Made by a program: the position numbers and the translations under genes
Notes under the pieces: model-generated
Seen by the model: only the letters and a program-made list of their open reading frames with translations
What the model was told of the DNA's origin: nothing
Database searches by the model: none
From: CAWGCA01 sp963820955
GTDB lineage: Bacteria > Pseudomonadota > Gammaproteobacteria > Chromatiales > Chromatiaceae
Direction of reading: 5' to 3'
NCBI GenBank assembly: GCA_963820955.1
Contig: CAWGCA010000048.1
Location: 75,091 to 139,090, forward strand
DNA: 64,000 nt
Shown here: one piece after another, positions 29,692-39,177 of the stretch
Layout: each line of letters opens with the position of its first letter
Numbering within the stretch: position 1 is the stretch's first letter

Positions 29692-31122
29692 TCAGTTACC
29701 GTCGACAAACCAGGGCTCTTGCACCGGCCCGGGTGCGGCCGACACAGGGCTCGAACTGGCTGTGGCTTCGAACGCCGCTGCAGCAGCCTCTCCGTTCAGC
29801 CAGCGATTCTGCTCCATGACCCGATTCAGGCCTGAACGCATCACTTTCGATTCCTTCTGTATTATCTGATCGACACGCTCCACCTCGGCCACCTCCGCCG
29901 ATTGGTAGGTATCCCGACCGGTACCGACAATCTTCGGGGTAATCAGAATGACTGTTTCGGTATTTGCGATCTTTTTCGCCTTGTTGGAGAAAAGCAGATT
30001 GATACCAGGCAGGTCGCCCAGCACCGGAACACCTTCGCGGGTCTCATCCACCTGCTGTTTGATCAACCCTCCGATAAAGACGGTCTGACCGTCTGCCACC
30101 AGCATATTGGTAGAGACCTGGGTCGTGGTCTTAGACGGTATGCCGTCATCGGAGACACTGCCGGTACTCACCTCCGGTGAGATCTCCATCAGTATCTCCC
30201 CTTTGTCGTTGACCGAGGAGGTCACCCGCAGAATGATACCCGAGGCCAGGTACTCGATACTCTCGGAGGTTACCTGGTTAATAGTGGTGGTCACGCTGTA
30301 GCCCTGCTCCTCGCCCACGATCACAAAGGCCTCCTTGTGTTCCAGTGCAAGCAGCTTGGGCGCCGACAGGGTTCGCAGCCGGCCACGGATCTTGAGGGCG
30401 TCGAGCGCTACCTCGATGTTTGAGTTGACAAAGTTGAAAAACAGGCCCGGCGAGATAGGGTTCGACAACCGACGGGTCCCCAACTCACCATCCGAGAAGA
30501 TCCGTTTCCAGTCGAGGCCGAACGACTCGCTGTCTGCCAGGCCCACCTGCAGTATCCTCGCCTCTATCAGAATCTGCTTCGGCTCACTGTCAACCACCTG
30601 CAGCAACTTTTCAATCCGTTCCAGGAAGGGAGGCAGATCCTCAACCACCAGCAACCGGCGGTCGCTCAGCTTGGTGATCTTTCCGTATTCCGAAAGATGC
30701 TTGCTGATAATCGGCTCCACATCGTCGGCATTGGCGAAATACAATCTGAAGGTCTTCAGATCGGTCATGCCCCCCAGGCTGTATTTCCCCGTTTCATCGC
30801 GGTCGACAATCAGGTAACTGCCGTTTCGCTTGTTTACGGCATAACCGGCCGCATCGGTAATGGAGCGTATCGCCTGATCCAGGTCGACATCATAGAGATT
30901 TACCGAAATCTTCCCCTCCACGCCGTCGGAAACGAGGATATTTACCCGTTGCTGCCGTGACAGCATCTGCATCACCTCGCGAAATTCCACATCCTGGAGG
31001 GTGATGGTCAGTTTGGTATCCTCAGCAAATGCGGTAAACGCCAGCAACAGAAGCAGCAACGTAAGACAGTGCCGTAATCTACTCTGACCTAGCGACGGCA
31101 AACTTGGATAACTGTTAGTCAT
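29692..31122 (-). CDS. mshL: MshL-like type IV pilus secretin
   Basis: This outer-membrane secretin forms the pilus exit ring. A signal peptide (LLLLLLAFTAFA) is followed by an N-terminal STN-like domain (DVEFREVMQMLSRQQRVNILV), N0/N1 segments (VEPIISKHLSEYGKI) and the C-terminal secretin domain with VFIGGLIKQQ and VPVLGDLPGINLLF, the GDxPxxxxLF signature. At 476 residues it is close to MshL/PulD-like secretins. It is the last gene of a run pilM-N-O-P-secretin and converges with the DAHP synthase gene with 17 bases between stops. Confidence 0.9.
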   Translation of the reverse strand: MTNSYPSLPSLGQSRLRHCLTLLLLLLAFTAFAEDTKLTITLQDVEFREVMQMLSRQQRVNILVSDGVEGKISVNLYDVDLDQAIRSITDAAGYAVNKRNGSYLIVDRDETGKYSLGGMTDLKTFRLYFANADDVEPIISKHLSEYGKITKLSDRRLLVVEDLPPFLERIEKLLQVVDSEPKQILIEARILQVGLADSESFGLDWKRIFSDGELGTRRLSNPISPGLFFNFVNSNIEVALDALKIRGRLRTLSAPKLLALEHKEAFVIVGEEQGYSVTTTINQVTSESIEYLASGIILRVTSSVNDKGEILMEISPEVSTGSVSDDGIPSKTTTQVSTNMLVADGQTVFIGGLIKQQVDETREGVPVLGDLPGINLLFSNKAKKIANTETVILITPKIVGTGRDTYQSAEVAEVERVDQIIQKESKVMRSGLNRVMEQNRWLNGEAAAAAFEATASSSPVSAAPGPVQEPWFVDGN

Positions 31123-31490
31123 TCTTTTTCTGATCCTTTCGCCCCCACGTCGAAGGTGTATCTGTCGCCATCCCTGACAAAAACCGCCGCCCCTTCGCCG
31201 ACGGATTCCAACCGAAATCCCCCGAACTCTTCGCCCACTTCGACTATCTCACCATCCACATTGACCAACGGGTGACTGCTAGAAGCCAGTGTCGCACTCA
31301 GTATCAGACGAGAAGGTTGTTGCCTGGTGCTCTGCTCCGGGGTCGGCTCCACTGAGGGTTCCCGCACCAGCTGAGGCTTGCGGAAGGGGTTGTGCTGCAA
31401 TCCGTACCGGGAGTCATCTGCCGACACCAGGCAGCCAGCGCCCCAGATCGCGATTAAAAAAACTGTACCTTTGAGCCAGGGGGCATCCAT
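31119..31490 (-). CDS. PilP/MshK-like periplasmic pilus protein
   Basis: This 123-residue protein has one N-terminal hydrophobic helix (signal or anchor, VFLIAIWGAGCLVSA) and a C-terminal beta-rich stretch (LASSSHPLVNVDGEIVEVGEEF ... YTFDVGAK) like the homology-region domain of PilP, GspC or MshK. It overlaps the secretin gene by 4 bases. The position between PilO-like and secretin genes supports a role linking the inner-membrane platform to the secretin. Sequence similarity is weak; the assignment leans on gene order. Confidence 0.65.
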   Translation of the reverse strand: MDAPWLKGTVFLIAIWGAGCLVSADDSRYGLQHNPFRKPQLVREPSVEPTPEQSTRQQPSRLILSATLASSSHPLVNVDGEIVEVGEEFGGFRLESVGEGAAVFVRDGDRYTFDVGAKGSEKE

Positions 31491-32047
31491 TACTGTTCCG
31501 TTCGATAAGAAACCATCGTCAGCTTCACCCGAAGTTCGGGGTCCTCCTGCTTGTCGTTCTCCGGCGTAATCTGATACCGCTTGATCACCACGAACCCGAG
31601 TTCGCGGCCCAGGGTTCGCAACCAGTCGAAAAACTCGAAATACCGCCCCACCACTTCCACTTCGAACAGGAGTTCTCGAAATATCTTAACGGTCTGCCCC
31701 TCCGCCGGCCTGACACTGACCAGTTCAACCCCCCTTTCCCAGGAAATCTTCTGTAGCCGGCCGATGATGTAGGACTCCATCTGTACCACCGGGAGATCCG
31801 CCGTATCACCGTGCAGCCGATGGTTGAGATCTTCCAGCTGCGCTCGTTCCTGCTCCAGTTGCACCGCCAACTGACTGCCGTTATTGACAATCTGCTGCAG
31901 ATGATCACGGGTCTCCATTGACGCGCGGTAGGTTTTGATCTGGGGCCAGAGTAGAAAGGAGAAGAGCAGCACAGCCAGCACTGGCACCGATGACCCCAGC
32001 ATCAACCTGAGCACCCGCGGTTCGATAGCTTGCAGAATTGCCCACAT
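31490..32047 (-). CDS. PilO-like inner-membrane pilus assembly protein
   Basis: This 185-residue protein has a transmembrane helix near residues 17-35, a coiled-coil stretch (about 45-80, EQERAQLEDLNHRL) and a C-terminal ferredoxin-like domain (ELLFEVEVVGRYFEFFDWL). This is the architecture of PilO/GspM/MshJ. It overlaps both neighbours by 1 base. It would pair with the upstream PilN-like protein in the inner-membrane alignment complex. Confidence 0.75.
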   Translation of the reverse strand: MWAILQAIEPRVLRLMLGSSVPVLAVLLFSFLLWPQIKTYRASMETRDHLQQIVNNGSQLAVQLEQERAQLEDLNHRLHGDTADLPVVQMESYIIGRLQKISWERGVELVSVRPAEGQTVKIFRELLFEVEVVGRYFEFFDWLRTLGRELGFVVIKRYQITPENDKQEDPELRVKLTMVSYRTEQ

Positions 32048-32706
32048 CAGCCGTGGGCCTCCTTTCCCGCTGCCACAATCACCGCCAGACTGAAATCCAC
32101 CAACTTGGCATCACCATGTTCTCTGAGCGTCGTGTTCAGCACCCGAACCGCATGGATCTCCGGCTGGCTGATCAGGCGCGTTACGAAACTGGAGAGCGCC
32201 GCATGATCCAGCGCCTGACCCTTAATCGTCATATGGGTTTCTATTTGCCAGGTCTCCGCATCTTCTCCCTCACTGCTGACCGGAACGACAATAAAATATC
32301 CGGTATTTACTGTCTTTTGCCCGGCCTTTCTTACCGATCCCGCACGCCGGAACTCCCAGCTGAGAAACCATACGTTTTCACCCGTCAACGCGCGGTCGAT
32401 GGTTCGAAAAATCTCTCCCACCGCCGAACCACTGCGTAGACCTGTCAGCAGACGCCACTGCTTATCAAGCTCTTCTTTCCGACTCTTCAGTTGCTTCAGT
32501 TCATCGCGCTGCTGGGTGGAGATCGCCTTTCGGGCCTGCAACTGCTCGACCTCGGATTCGACCTGTTGCGTTCTATGGAGGAAATACCCAAATCCACCCG
32601 CATTCACGAGCACGATGACGCACCCGGCCAAAAGCACTAATGTGATCCAGCGCAACAGCTGCTTTCTAAAGCGATAGTCTCCCGGTATCAGGTCGATTTC
32701 ATGCAT
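32047..32706 (-). CDS. PilN-like inner-membrane pilus assembly protein
   Basis: This protein has a short cytoplasmic N terminus (MHEIDLIPGDYRFRK, matching the INLLP-like peptide by which PilN binds PilM), one transmembrane helix, then a coiled coil (TQQVESEVEQLQARKAIS) and a periplasmic domain. ATG 32706 is chosen; upstream in-frame codons lie inside the PilM gene. The length of 219 residues is normal for PilN. It lies directly after the PilM-like gene, the invariant order. Confidence 0.78.
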   Translation of the reverse strand: MHEIDLIPGDYRFRKQLLRWITLVLLAGCVIVLVNAGGFGYFLHRTQQVESEVEQLQARKAISTQQRDELKQLKSRKEELDKQWRLLTGLRSGSAVGEIFRTIDRALTGENVWFLSWEFRRAGSVRKAGQKTVNTGYFIVVPVSSEGEDAETWQIETHMTIKGQALDHAALSSFVTRLISQPEIHAVRVLNTTLREHGDAKLVDFSLAVIVAAGKEAHG

Positions 32707-33838
32707 CCGGTTCCATCCCCCGCAGAGCCAGTCCTGTGGCAATCACCATCTCCGGCCGTATCCCTTCCACCCGCCCCCCCTGCTCGTCGGTCACAGGTTG
32801 CTCAAGGGCACGCAGACTTTCGCCCATCGGGATTACGGGGATGTCCAGCAAGCTGCCCAGCAACTCGTCTGCGCCCCGCCAGGAGGCGATCGAACCCAAC
32901 AGATAAATCCTGGCTACCGGATTGCCCCGGGTTTCGGATGCGCTGAAAATCAACACCCGGTTTATCTCTTCGATCAGCCGCAGAAACAGGGGTTTGAATA
33001 TCTCCCGCAGGGTCTCTGATACTTGTCCACCCACTATGGACAAAGACTCTCCAGCCGGAGGGTCGGTGCCGTCGAAACCGTTTTCGAGCAACAGCTTCCT
33101 CGCCAACGGCTTGCCGATGTCCAGTGCCTTACAGAGGTGCTGCAACAGCGGCTCTTCCCCAAACTCCACTTGCTGGTCCAGCAGCAGTCGGCGGCCGGAA
33201 ACCATAGTGAGGTAACTCACCTCCCGACCCGAGTTTATGACCAGCACTGTCTCCTCGCCGGATGCGCCCGGCAGCGAGGAGAACAGCCGCTTGATAGCGG
33301 CAGGCCCGATATCCAGCGCCATTACCTCCAGGCCTGCCCTGTCCAGCAGATTCAACAGTTCGACTACATGCTGCTTTCTCGCCATCGCCACCAGGGTCAG
33401 GCGGTCTTCGTCTCCGGGGTTTGCACGGATAGGAAGGTAATCGATCATGAAGTCTTCCAGCTTTCCATCAATACGGGCAGCCACCAGTTCCAGTATCGTC
33501 TGCTCATCCCCTTTGCTGCTGTTTGGATAGGAGAGAGGAATGATTTTGACCTCTTCTGGTGGCAGCGCGGTTACCACTCGCTTGCCGCTAAAAGAACCGC
33601 GCTTGAGCGCGGCACGCACCAGTTTCCTCACCCTTCCAGGTGATGCGAACACCTCCTGCCGGCTGCCGGAGTAAGGCAGCTTTGACCGTGCAACCAGTGA
33701 AATCCCTCCCTGTTGCGTCTTTCTCAGCTGCACCATTCGAATCTCTTCCTGGGCGAGTTCCATTCCAATCGGACCCACCCAGCTTGAACCGGAGAGCGAG
33801 GGTGTACTGCCTCGGAGCAGCCAATTCAGGCTAAACAT
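32699..33838 (-). CDS. PilM-like actin-fold pilus assembly protein
   Basis: This 379-residue cytoplasmic protein is of the PilM/MshI/GspL group. It has VQLRKTQQGGISLVARSKLP near the N terminus, LEVMALDIGPAAIKRLF (core DIGPAAI), VLVINSGREVSYLTMV (phosphate loop) and IYLLGSIASWRG, matching the actin-like ATPase fold. ATG 33838 lies just after the diguanylate cyclase stop. It would recruit the PilN-like peptide and connect with the motor ATPase. Confidence 0.82.
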   Translation of the reverse strand: MFSLNWLLRGSTPSLSGSSWVGPIGMELAQEEIRMVQLRKTQQGGISLVARSKLPYSGSRQEVFASPGRVRKLVRAALKRGSFSGKRVVTALPPEEVKIIPLSYPNSSKGDEQTILELVAARIDGKLEDFMIDYLPIRANPGDEDRLTLVAMARKQHVVELLNLLDRAGLEVMALDIGPAAIKRLFSSLPGASGEETVLVINSGREVSYLTMVSGRRLLLDQQVEFGEEPLLQHLCKALDIGKPLARKLLLENGFDGTDPPAGESLSIVGGQVSETLREIFKPLFLRLIEEINRVLIFSASETRGNPVARIYLLGSIASWRGADELLGSLLDIPVIPMGESLRALEQPVTDEQGGRVEGIRPEMVIATGLALRGMEPDA

Positions 33839-33841
33839 CAA

Positions 33842-35011
33842 TCAGCCTTGCAGCGCCATGCTGACGAACCCGCTGCTCGTTTTCTGCCCGGACACCCGTG
33901 CCTTGGCATCGTAGAGTGCTTTGTCTGCGGCGCGGTATACAGCATCCAGGGAAACCTTGGCGTTTAGATCTATGGAGATAATCCCGGTGCTGATGTGTAC
34001 CTGGTCGTCAGCACTGGCAACATCGAGCTGCGGATCAGATTTCAATGAGGCCGCGGCCCCGAGAATCAGTCGTTCAGGATTGTCGCTGGAATAGAGGAGC
34101 GCGAATTCATCCCCTCCGATCCGAACCAGATGTTCGTGGTCCGAGAAATGGACCAGAAAATTTGCAACCAGACGGCGCAGCACCAAATCACCGTAATCAT
34201 GCCCCTTGCTGTCATTCAACTGTTTGAAATCATCCACATCGATCAAGGCAAAAATAAAACTCCGGCCCTTATCCCGATAATCTGCAATGATGTCTTCAAA
34301 CTTCTGCTCCAGGAAGCGTCGATTCCAGGCACCGGTCAACGGATCCTTCAGAGAGAGAATCTCCATTCGGTGACGTGCCTTCTCCAGTTCATAACGTGAT
34401 GTAATATCGTGCTTCCGTACCAGAATACTGCGGGCGATCACTGTCAGGGTGGCAATGCCCGCACTGAGCATCACAAACTGAAGCATCCACAGTGTCTCCC
34501 GATCGAAACGCCCGCCGACAGAGAGGGTCGACAGGGTAAATACCAGGTAGATCAGCAGCACGATGACCAGCGCCTCGCGCAGCCCCCAGGGAACCAGCGG
34601 CATAACCAGAAACAACAGCACCACGCTGCCAAACAATGCCGAATCAAAGCTACCGGCCTGATGGGCAAGCAACACAAAGGCCACCCCATTGACAACCAAC
34701 AGCGTAATCCCAAGCAGGTAAAGTACCTTGATCTCTTGTACTGCACGGGCTGATATCGCCATATGAAGGGAAAGTGCCGCCAGCACCGAGCAGGTATAGA
34801 TGTAGATCTGATCGAATCCGAGCAAAGCGTATAGCAGGGTGGCAGCAGAGAGCAGCAGCAGAGAAACGATGCCAAGTGCGACTACCCCTTTACGGGCATC
34901 GAGAAACATCAGTTTTTCTGCATACTCAGACAGACCAGGCCGCCCAAACCGAGTGAGCGACCAGAGATCCACGAGTCCCTGCAAACGCTGTTTCAATCTT
35001 TCCTCACCCAT
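33842..35011 (-). CDS. Membrane diguanylate cyclase (GGDEF)
   Basis: The N-terminal half has about six transmembrane helices (residues 40-210; for example VVALGIVSLLLLSAATLLYA). The C-terminal GGDEF domain has DPLTGAWNRR, DVDDFKQLND and the intact active-site motif RIGGDEFAL, so it should make c-di-GMP. I start at ATG 35011; TTG 35020 is in frame. Its place directly before pilM ties it to the pilus operon. No RxxD inhibitory site is evident in the five residues before GGDEF. The membrane part resembles no sensor module I can name. Confidence 0.9.
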   Translation of the reverse strand: MGEERLKQRLQGLVDLWSLTRFGRPGLSEYAEKLMFLDARKGVVALGIVSLLLLSAATLLYALLGFDQIYIYTCSVLAALSLHMAISARAVQEIKVLYLLGITLLVVNGVAFVLLAHQAGSFDSALFGSVVLLFLVMPLVPWGLREALVIVLLIYLVFTLSTLSVGGRFDRETLWMLQFVMLSAGIATLTVIARSILVRKHDITSRYELEKARHRMEILSLKDPLTGAWNRRFLEQKFEDIIADYRDKGRSFIFALIDVDDFKQLNDSKGHDYGDLVLRRLVANFLVHFSDHEHLVRIGGDEFALLYSSDNPERLILGAAASLKSDPQLDVASADDQVHISTGIISIDLNAKVSLDAVYRAADKALYDAKARVSGQKTSSGFVSMALQG

Positions 35012-35139
35012 TGGAATCAATCCATCAACGAAATAAAGTATCCCGTTTTTTTATCGGCGAGAGAGGGAGAACCTTTACGCGAGGGGGAGAGATAATACCT
35101 CAGAGAGGAGGCGATACTGCCGCCAGACGAGTGGTCCGA

Positions 35140-36006
35140 TCAGGCCTGTGCCTGATGCGCTTGTGGATAGATGAGATTCAGAACCTTATCGACCTGTTTC
35201 TCTGCCTCATCTCTTGACGCAGCGCACTGCTGTGGAGAAAGGTCTGTGCCCTGCCAGGCAAACGGATCGACCCTCTGAAGCCAGGCGTCGGGATCCTCGT
35301 CCGGTGATTCCGCGGCTTCGGTCAAAACTGAAGCCAGATGCACGATGCAGGTTTCGAGGGGGAATTCGGTTGCCTTTTCCGGCTGAATATGAAACTCGGT
35401 CGACTCCTGGAGACTTTTCGGCATACCCCAGAGACCCATCAGGGCACCTCCGACACGGGCATAGTGCAGTCCAAACAGTTCCTGCTCAACTCTAAAGAGA
35501 GATTGGCCTGTCTCGGCCGCTTTCTCTATCGCCTGTTGCGATAGCTCGGGGATCGACTGATACATAATCAGGTGACCGATATCCCGCAACAGACCACAGA
35601 CGAACAGCCGTTCACTGTCCAGCACATTGCATTGATAGGCGAGCATCCGTGCCATCACCCCGCAGTAGATGCTGCGTCGCCAATAGGTGGCCATATCCAT
35701 CACTTCCGTGGACATGCCCTGGAATCTTTCCACTACTGTGGTGGCCAGAACCAGATCGTGCACCTGCTGGGTTCCGAGCATGGAGACCGCGCGGGACACC
35801 GTTTCAATCTTGGCGGCAAATCCAAAAAAGGGACTGTTGACCAGCCGTAACAGGCGCGCCGTTATACCCGGGTCTTTGCTGATGACATCTGCCACATCAG
35901 CCATCGCGAAGTCTGGTCGGTCAAGCACCTCCTTAAGCTGAAGGTAGACCTGAGGAAGGGAGGTCAGCTTGGCCTTCGCAGTGACCCGTTCCCAAATCGT
36001 CGCCAT
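35140..36006 (-). CDS. HDOD domain signalling protein
   Basis: This 288-residue protein is of the HDOD family (HD-related output domain without the metal-binding HD pair). SLPQVYLQLKEVLD, SKDPGITARLLRLVNSPFFG, VSMLGTQQVHDLVLA and LLRDIGHLIMYQ are family segments; the HD of true hydrolases is replaced by RDIGH. HDOD proteins act in c-di-GMP and chemosensory signalling without known enzyme activity. ATG 36006 follows GTG 36009. It lies between prepilin and cyclase genes within the pilus locus, with a 256-base gap upstream. Confidence 0.88.
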   Translation of the reverse strand: MATIWERVTAKAKLTSLPQVYLQLKEVLDRPDFAMADVADVISKDPGITARLLRLVNSPFFGFAAKIETVSRAVSMLGTQQVHDLVLATTVVERFQGMSTEVMDMATYWRRSIYCGVMARMLAYQCNVLDSERLFVCGLLRDIGHLIMYQSIPELSQQAIEKAAETGQSLFRVEQELFGLHYARVGGALMGLWGMPKSLQESTEFHIQPEKATEFPLETCIVHLASVLTEAAESPDEDPDAWLQRVDPFAWQGTDLSPQQCAASRDEAEKQVDKVLNLIYPQAHQAQA

Positions 36007-36265
36007 CACGCGCTCCCGCTTAAAAAACTTACCACCACCCGAGCTGTACTACACCTTGCAAGCATGTAGCCAGAACCCAATAAATTCAAGAAAAAACCCC
36101 TGCTATGCTGATGATCTTGTCGCCCTGAGAAACTATCGGCCGCTATTGGCATTTCTTGATACCAATTCCCATTTACCAGTGTCAGTGTACTCTTCCGCTA
36201 CAGGTCACAGGTGTTTGCCATCACTATCCCCGATATTGACTCTCGCCAGAAAAAGCGTCTCTGAG

Positions 36266-36673
36266 CTATCTTGAGGTCAGGCTGTGCAATTCATCCTGAC
36301 TGTTCTCGATCACTACCCGGGTCCAGATCAGCCCACTCTCTGCAGCGCTGAAGTTGTTGCCATCACCGTCGTAATGGGCAAGATAGACCAACCTTCGCAC
36401 CGAGGTCCCCGGGGCGTCGGAAAAGAGATCGACAACAACACCTGGCCCTCCTGCGATATTGGCCTGCTCACTAAGCACGGAGAAAGGCATGGCCAGCACC
36501 TGCTCCATTTTCGCCCGCAGACGGTTGTGGTTATCGGCCCGGGAGATGTGGATATCACTGACCTGAACTCCGCTCTGGAGCGCCTCCAGCGCCGGAACCA
36601 GGGCAACGGCGATCAAGGTCGTCGCAATCATCATCTCCACATAGGAAAAACCCGACTGCCGGCGGGCTTTCAC
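36266..36673 (-). CDS. PilV/MshD-like minor prepilin
   Basis: This 135-residue protein has a class III leader and pilin helix: QSGFSYVEMMIATTLIAVAL, with glycine before the cleavage site and glutamate at +5. The remainder is a short globular domain (AMPFSVLSEQANIAGGPG). It overlaps the upstream GspH-like gene by 4 bases. It is probably a minor pilin initiating or decorating the fibre. Confidence 0.8.
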   Translation of the reverse strand: MKARRQSGFSYVEMMIATTLIAVALVPALEALQSGVQVSDIHISRADNHNRLRAKMEQVLAMPFSVLSEQANIAGGPGVVVDLFSDAPGTSVRRLVYLAHYDGDGNNFSAAESGLIWTRVVIENSQDELHSLTSR

Positions 36674-37305
36674 TGGATAGTCACTCGACCTGTTATTGGA
36701 GCGATCACGATCGACATGGTCTGCTGACCGTTACTCAGGCGAATCTCGCCGCTGAGCATGGGGAAACTGGAGGTGCCCTGGGTATAGACTGGATCGCCGG
36801 CGGCATTGAAATGGACCTGTTTCGTTCTACCGACACCCTGAATATCGAACGGCCGCGGGCTATTGGTAATGAACACTCCGCGCAGCAGTCGAGTATTGCT
36901 TAACTGCAGATCATGAAACTGCTTTCGGACCGGGTGATAAAGTATCGCGCTGAAATCCGTGAGATCGTCCGGGTTTACCCGGTAGACGGTGACCTCTTTG
37001 GTCGTCGATTCCGTGCCGTCGGTATCGATCAACACCCCGTGCACCTGACCGGTGCGGACGGATTCACTGCGGGCAAAGCGCAGGGCATCGGCCACGGTAT
37101 TGGCGGCCAGTTCCAGTTGCTGGGTTTTTGCAGGAGACAGATTGGGGACTGTTACCAGGGCAACAATCCCCATGATGGCGACGACAACCGACAGCTCAAT
37201 CAGGCTCAGACCAGCAATGGACAGCCAACAGTTAAACCTGGTGCATACCCCAGGGCGTGGCTTACAGGGTGCGCTCCGTGTGTCTTTTTTCACCGCTCGG
37301 AACAC
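36670..37305 (-). CDS. GspH/FimT-like pseudopilin
   Basis: The prepilin segment is IAGLSLIELSVVVAIMGIVA (GLSLIE cleavage motif), here after an unusually long leader of about 32 residues; an internal start could shorten it but no better ribosome site is obvious. GspH-type features follow: AANTVADALRFARSESVRTG and a beta-rich C-terminal domain. It overlaps the next prepilin gene by 4 bases. Confidence 0.8.
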   Translation of the reverse strand: MFRAVKKDTRSAPCKPRPGVCTRFNCWLSIAGLSLIELSVVVAIMGIVALVTVPNLSPAKTQQLELAANTVADALRFARSESVRTGQVHGVLIDTDGTESTTKEVTVYRVNPDDLTDFSAILYHPVRKQFHDLQLSNTRLLRGVFITNSPRPFDIQGVGRTKQVHFNAAGDPVYTQGTSSFPMLSGEIRLSNGQQTMSIVIAPITGRVTIQ

Positions 37306-37317
37306 AGCATAACTCGG

Positions 37318-37887
37318 CTAATGAGTATCGAAAGCGAGGGTCTCACCCGTCGGTATATTGGTATCGTTGGCTATGAATTTGCCGGTCTTGTTGTCGAACT
37401 TCCAGCCACCTGCTGCGCCGTCACCGGTCATCACCAGGTTACCCGCCGTTACGATGGTCAGGGTGTCGTCCTGGGTAATCGGGTTCTCAGGCATGACACG
37501 TTTTTTCAGATAGGGGCCGTAAGGATAGAGATTGCCACCGCCGCCATCAGTCACGGAGCAGGCCTGACCCGCCGCATTGGTATAGTAAGCGAGCTGATCG
37601 AGGAAGGCCGTATCGGTATCCGCATTCCCAGTGCCGGCAGTACCCCCTGCACAGGCTCCTCCGCTGGATACTACGGCGCTTGGATAGGCGCCATGCTGCT
37701 GATAGTAGAGGTCGATGGCGGCCCGCATATTGGAGAGCGTGGTATCGAGTGAGGAGATCTTGGCATCGTCCGTCGAAGAGGCGAACTGGGGCACCACAAT
37801 GGCGGCCAGGATAGCCAGGATAATTACCACAATTAACAGTTCGACCAGCGTAAACCCCCGCTGAAGCATTCTAACTTGCCCTTTCAT
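37318..37887 (-). CDS. Major prepilin (MshA/GspG-like)
   Basis: The mature protein starts after MLQRG with FTLVELLIVVIILAILAAIV, the classic type IV pilin helix with glutamate at +5, then a globular domain with NMRAAIDLYYQQHGAYPS, a region seen in MshA and GspG proteins. It has two cysteines in the C-terminal half (GGACAGG and AGQACSV) that could form a disulfide. Among several ATGs, 37887 has the best spacing from GAGGA. It is likely the main subunit of the fibre. Confidence 0.85.
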   Translation of the reverse strand: MKGQVRMLQRGFTLVELLIVVIILAILAAIVVPQFASSTDDAKISSLDTTLSNMRAAIDLYYQQHGAYPSAVVSSGGACAGGTAGTGNADTDTAFLDQLAYYTNAAGQACSVTDGGGGNLYPYGPYLKKRVMPENPITQDDTLTIVTAGNLVMTGDGAAGGWKFDNKTGKFIANDTNIPTGETLAFDTH

Positions 37888-37974
37888 TACCATTTTCCTC
37901 ATCACCAAGCATGTGTTCCTACCCAATGCACTTTGTTTCGGCCGCTGGTCTCTATTCTTTAGTCGGTTATTTCT

Positions 37975-39090
37975 TCAATGAACCGCCCGGGAGAGCTTGA
38001 AAATGGGCAGAATAAGCGAACTCACCAACAGCCCCACCACTGCCCCCATCACCAGCAGCATAACCGGCTCGGCCAGTCGTGAGACGGCATCCAGGCGTTT
38101 TCCCAGCTCCCGTTCGTAGAAGTCGGCCAGCCGGCCCATGACCTTCGGCAGATTGCCCGTCTCTTCACCGGTCGTGATCATCTGCTCTACAATGGGAGGG
38201 ATAAAATCTGATCCACTGAAACCCGCGGCAATGCCTCCTCCCTCCTGCACCCGGCCCTCCACACTCTCTATAAAACGCTGAAACAGCCGATTACGGACCA
38301 CTTCCCGACAGGCATGAAGGGTATCCACAATGCCAACACCATTGTCTAAGGAGAGGCTCATAACGCGCAGGGACTGCACCAGATACAATTTTATGAAGAT
38401 GGCACCGATTCCCGGAAGACGAATCTTGAGCCGATCCAGGGTCTGGGTCCCGCCCGGTGTCGCCATCCAATACCTCAGCAGAGACATTGCCAACGCAATA
38501 GCCCCAAGCAGCGGCACCCACTGATTCCTGAGAAAATCACTGGCCGCCATCAGGAACACCGTGGTGGGGGGAAGCTGATCCTGTATCAGGGAAAACATCT
38601 CTGCAAATTTTGGAAACACCACCACCAGCACGAAAATCACGACCGCCAGGGCGAAGACCAGAAGAAAAACCGGATAGGAGAGCGCCGAAACCATGGTACT
38701 GCGCAACTGGCCCCGTTTTTCGTCCATCTCCAGCAGCTGCTGCAGTACCTGATACATGAAACCACCGCCCTCACTGGCGGCGATCAGATTGACGTAGGTC
38801 TTGGTAAAGACCTGTGGGTGCCGGGCCAGCGCCTGGGAAAAGGACTTGCCACCCGCCACATCGCTGATCAGCGCCTCAATCACCGATTCCATTGCCGGAC
38901 TCTGAACCTGCCCCTTCAGGACCCGCAGTCCGGCATGCAGATTGGTCCCTGTTTCCAGCAGCAGTGCCAACTGTTCGGTGAAAAACATGCGTTCCTTGTC
39001 ACTGACCCGTCCACGCCGACTTTTGGTACGCCGGAAAAATCCAGGAGGACGGGGCGTATCCGCAGCTTCGCTTCTCAGTTCCAGCGCCAT
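37975..39090 (-). CDS. GspF/PilC/MshG-like inner-membrane platform protein
   Basis: This protein has two T2SSF domains (residues about 35-160 and 235-360) with hydrophobic segments YPVFLLVFALAVVIFVLVVVF (core FLLVFALAVVIF) and a C-terminal pair of helices. The motifs FFTEQLALLLETGTNL and PPIVEQMITTGEETGNLP (core TGEETGNLP) are typical. ATG 39090 gives about 371 residues; upstream in-frame codons to 39150 have no family match. It lies immediately after the motor ATPase gene. Confidence 0.9.
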   Translation of the reverse strand: MALELRSEAADTPRPPGFFRRTKSRRGRVSDKERMFFTEQLALLLETGTNLHAGLRVLKGQVQSPAMESVIEALISDVAGGKSFSQALARHPQVFTKTYVNLIAASEGGGFMYQVLQQLLEMDEKRGQLRSTMVSALSYPVFLLVFALAVVIFVLVVVFPKFAEMFSLIQDQLPPTTVFLMAASDFLRNQWVPLLGAIALAMSLLRYWMATPGGTQTLDRLKIRLPGIGAIFIKLYLVQSLRVMSLSLDNGVGIVDTLHACREVVRNRLFQRFIESVEGRVQEGGGIAAGFSGSDFIPPIVEQMITTGEETGNLPKVMGRLADFYERELGKRLDAVSRLAEPVMLLVMGAVVGLLVSSLILPIFKLSRAVH

Positions 39091-39177
39091 CGCGACTCCC
39101 GCTTCGTTACCGCCGAACAAGCAGACCCTATGCTGCGGAAGGTGCGGCAAGCACCCTGAGTTTTACTGACACGATCG

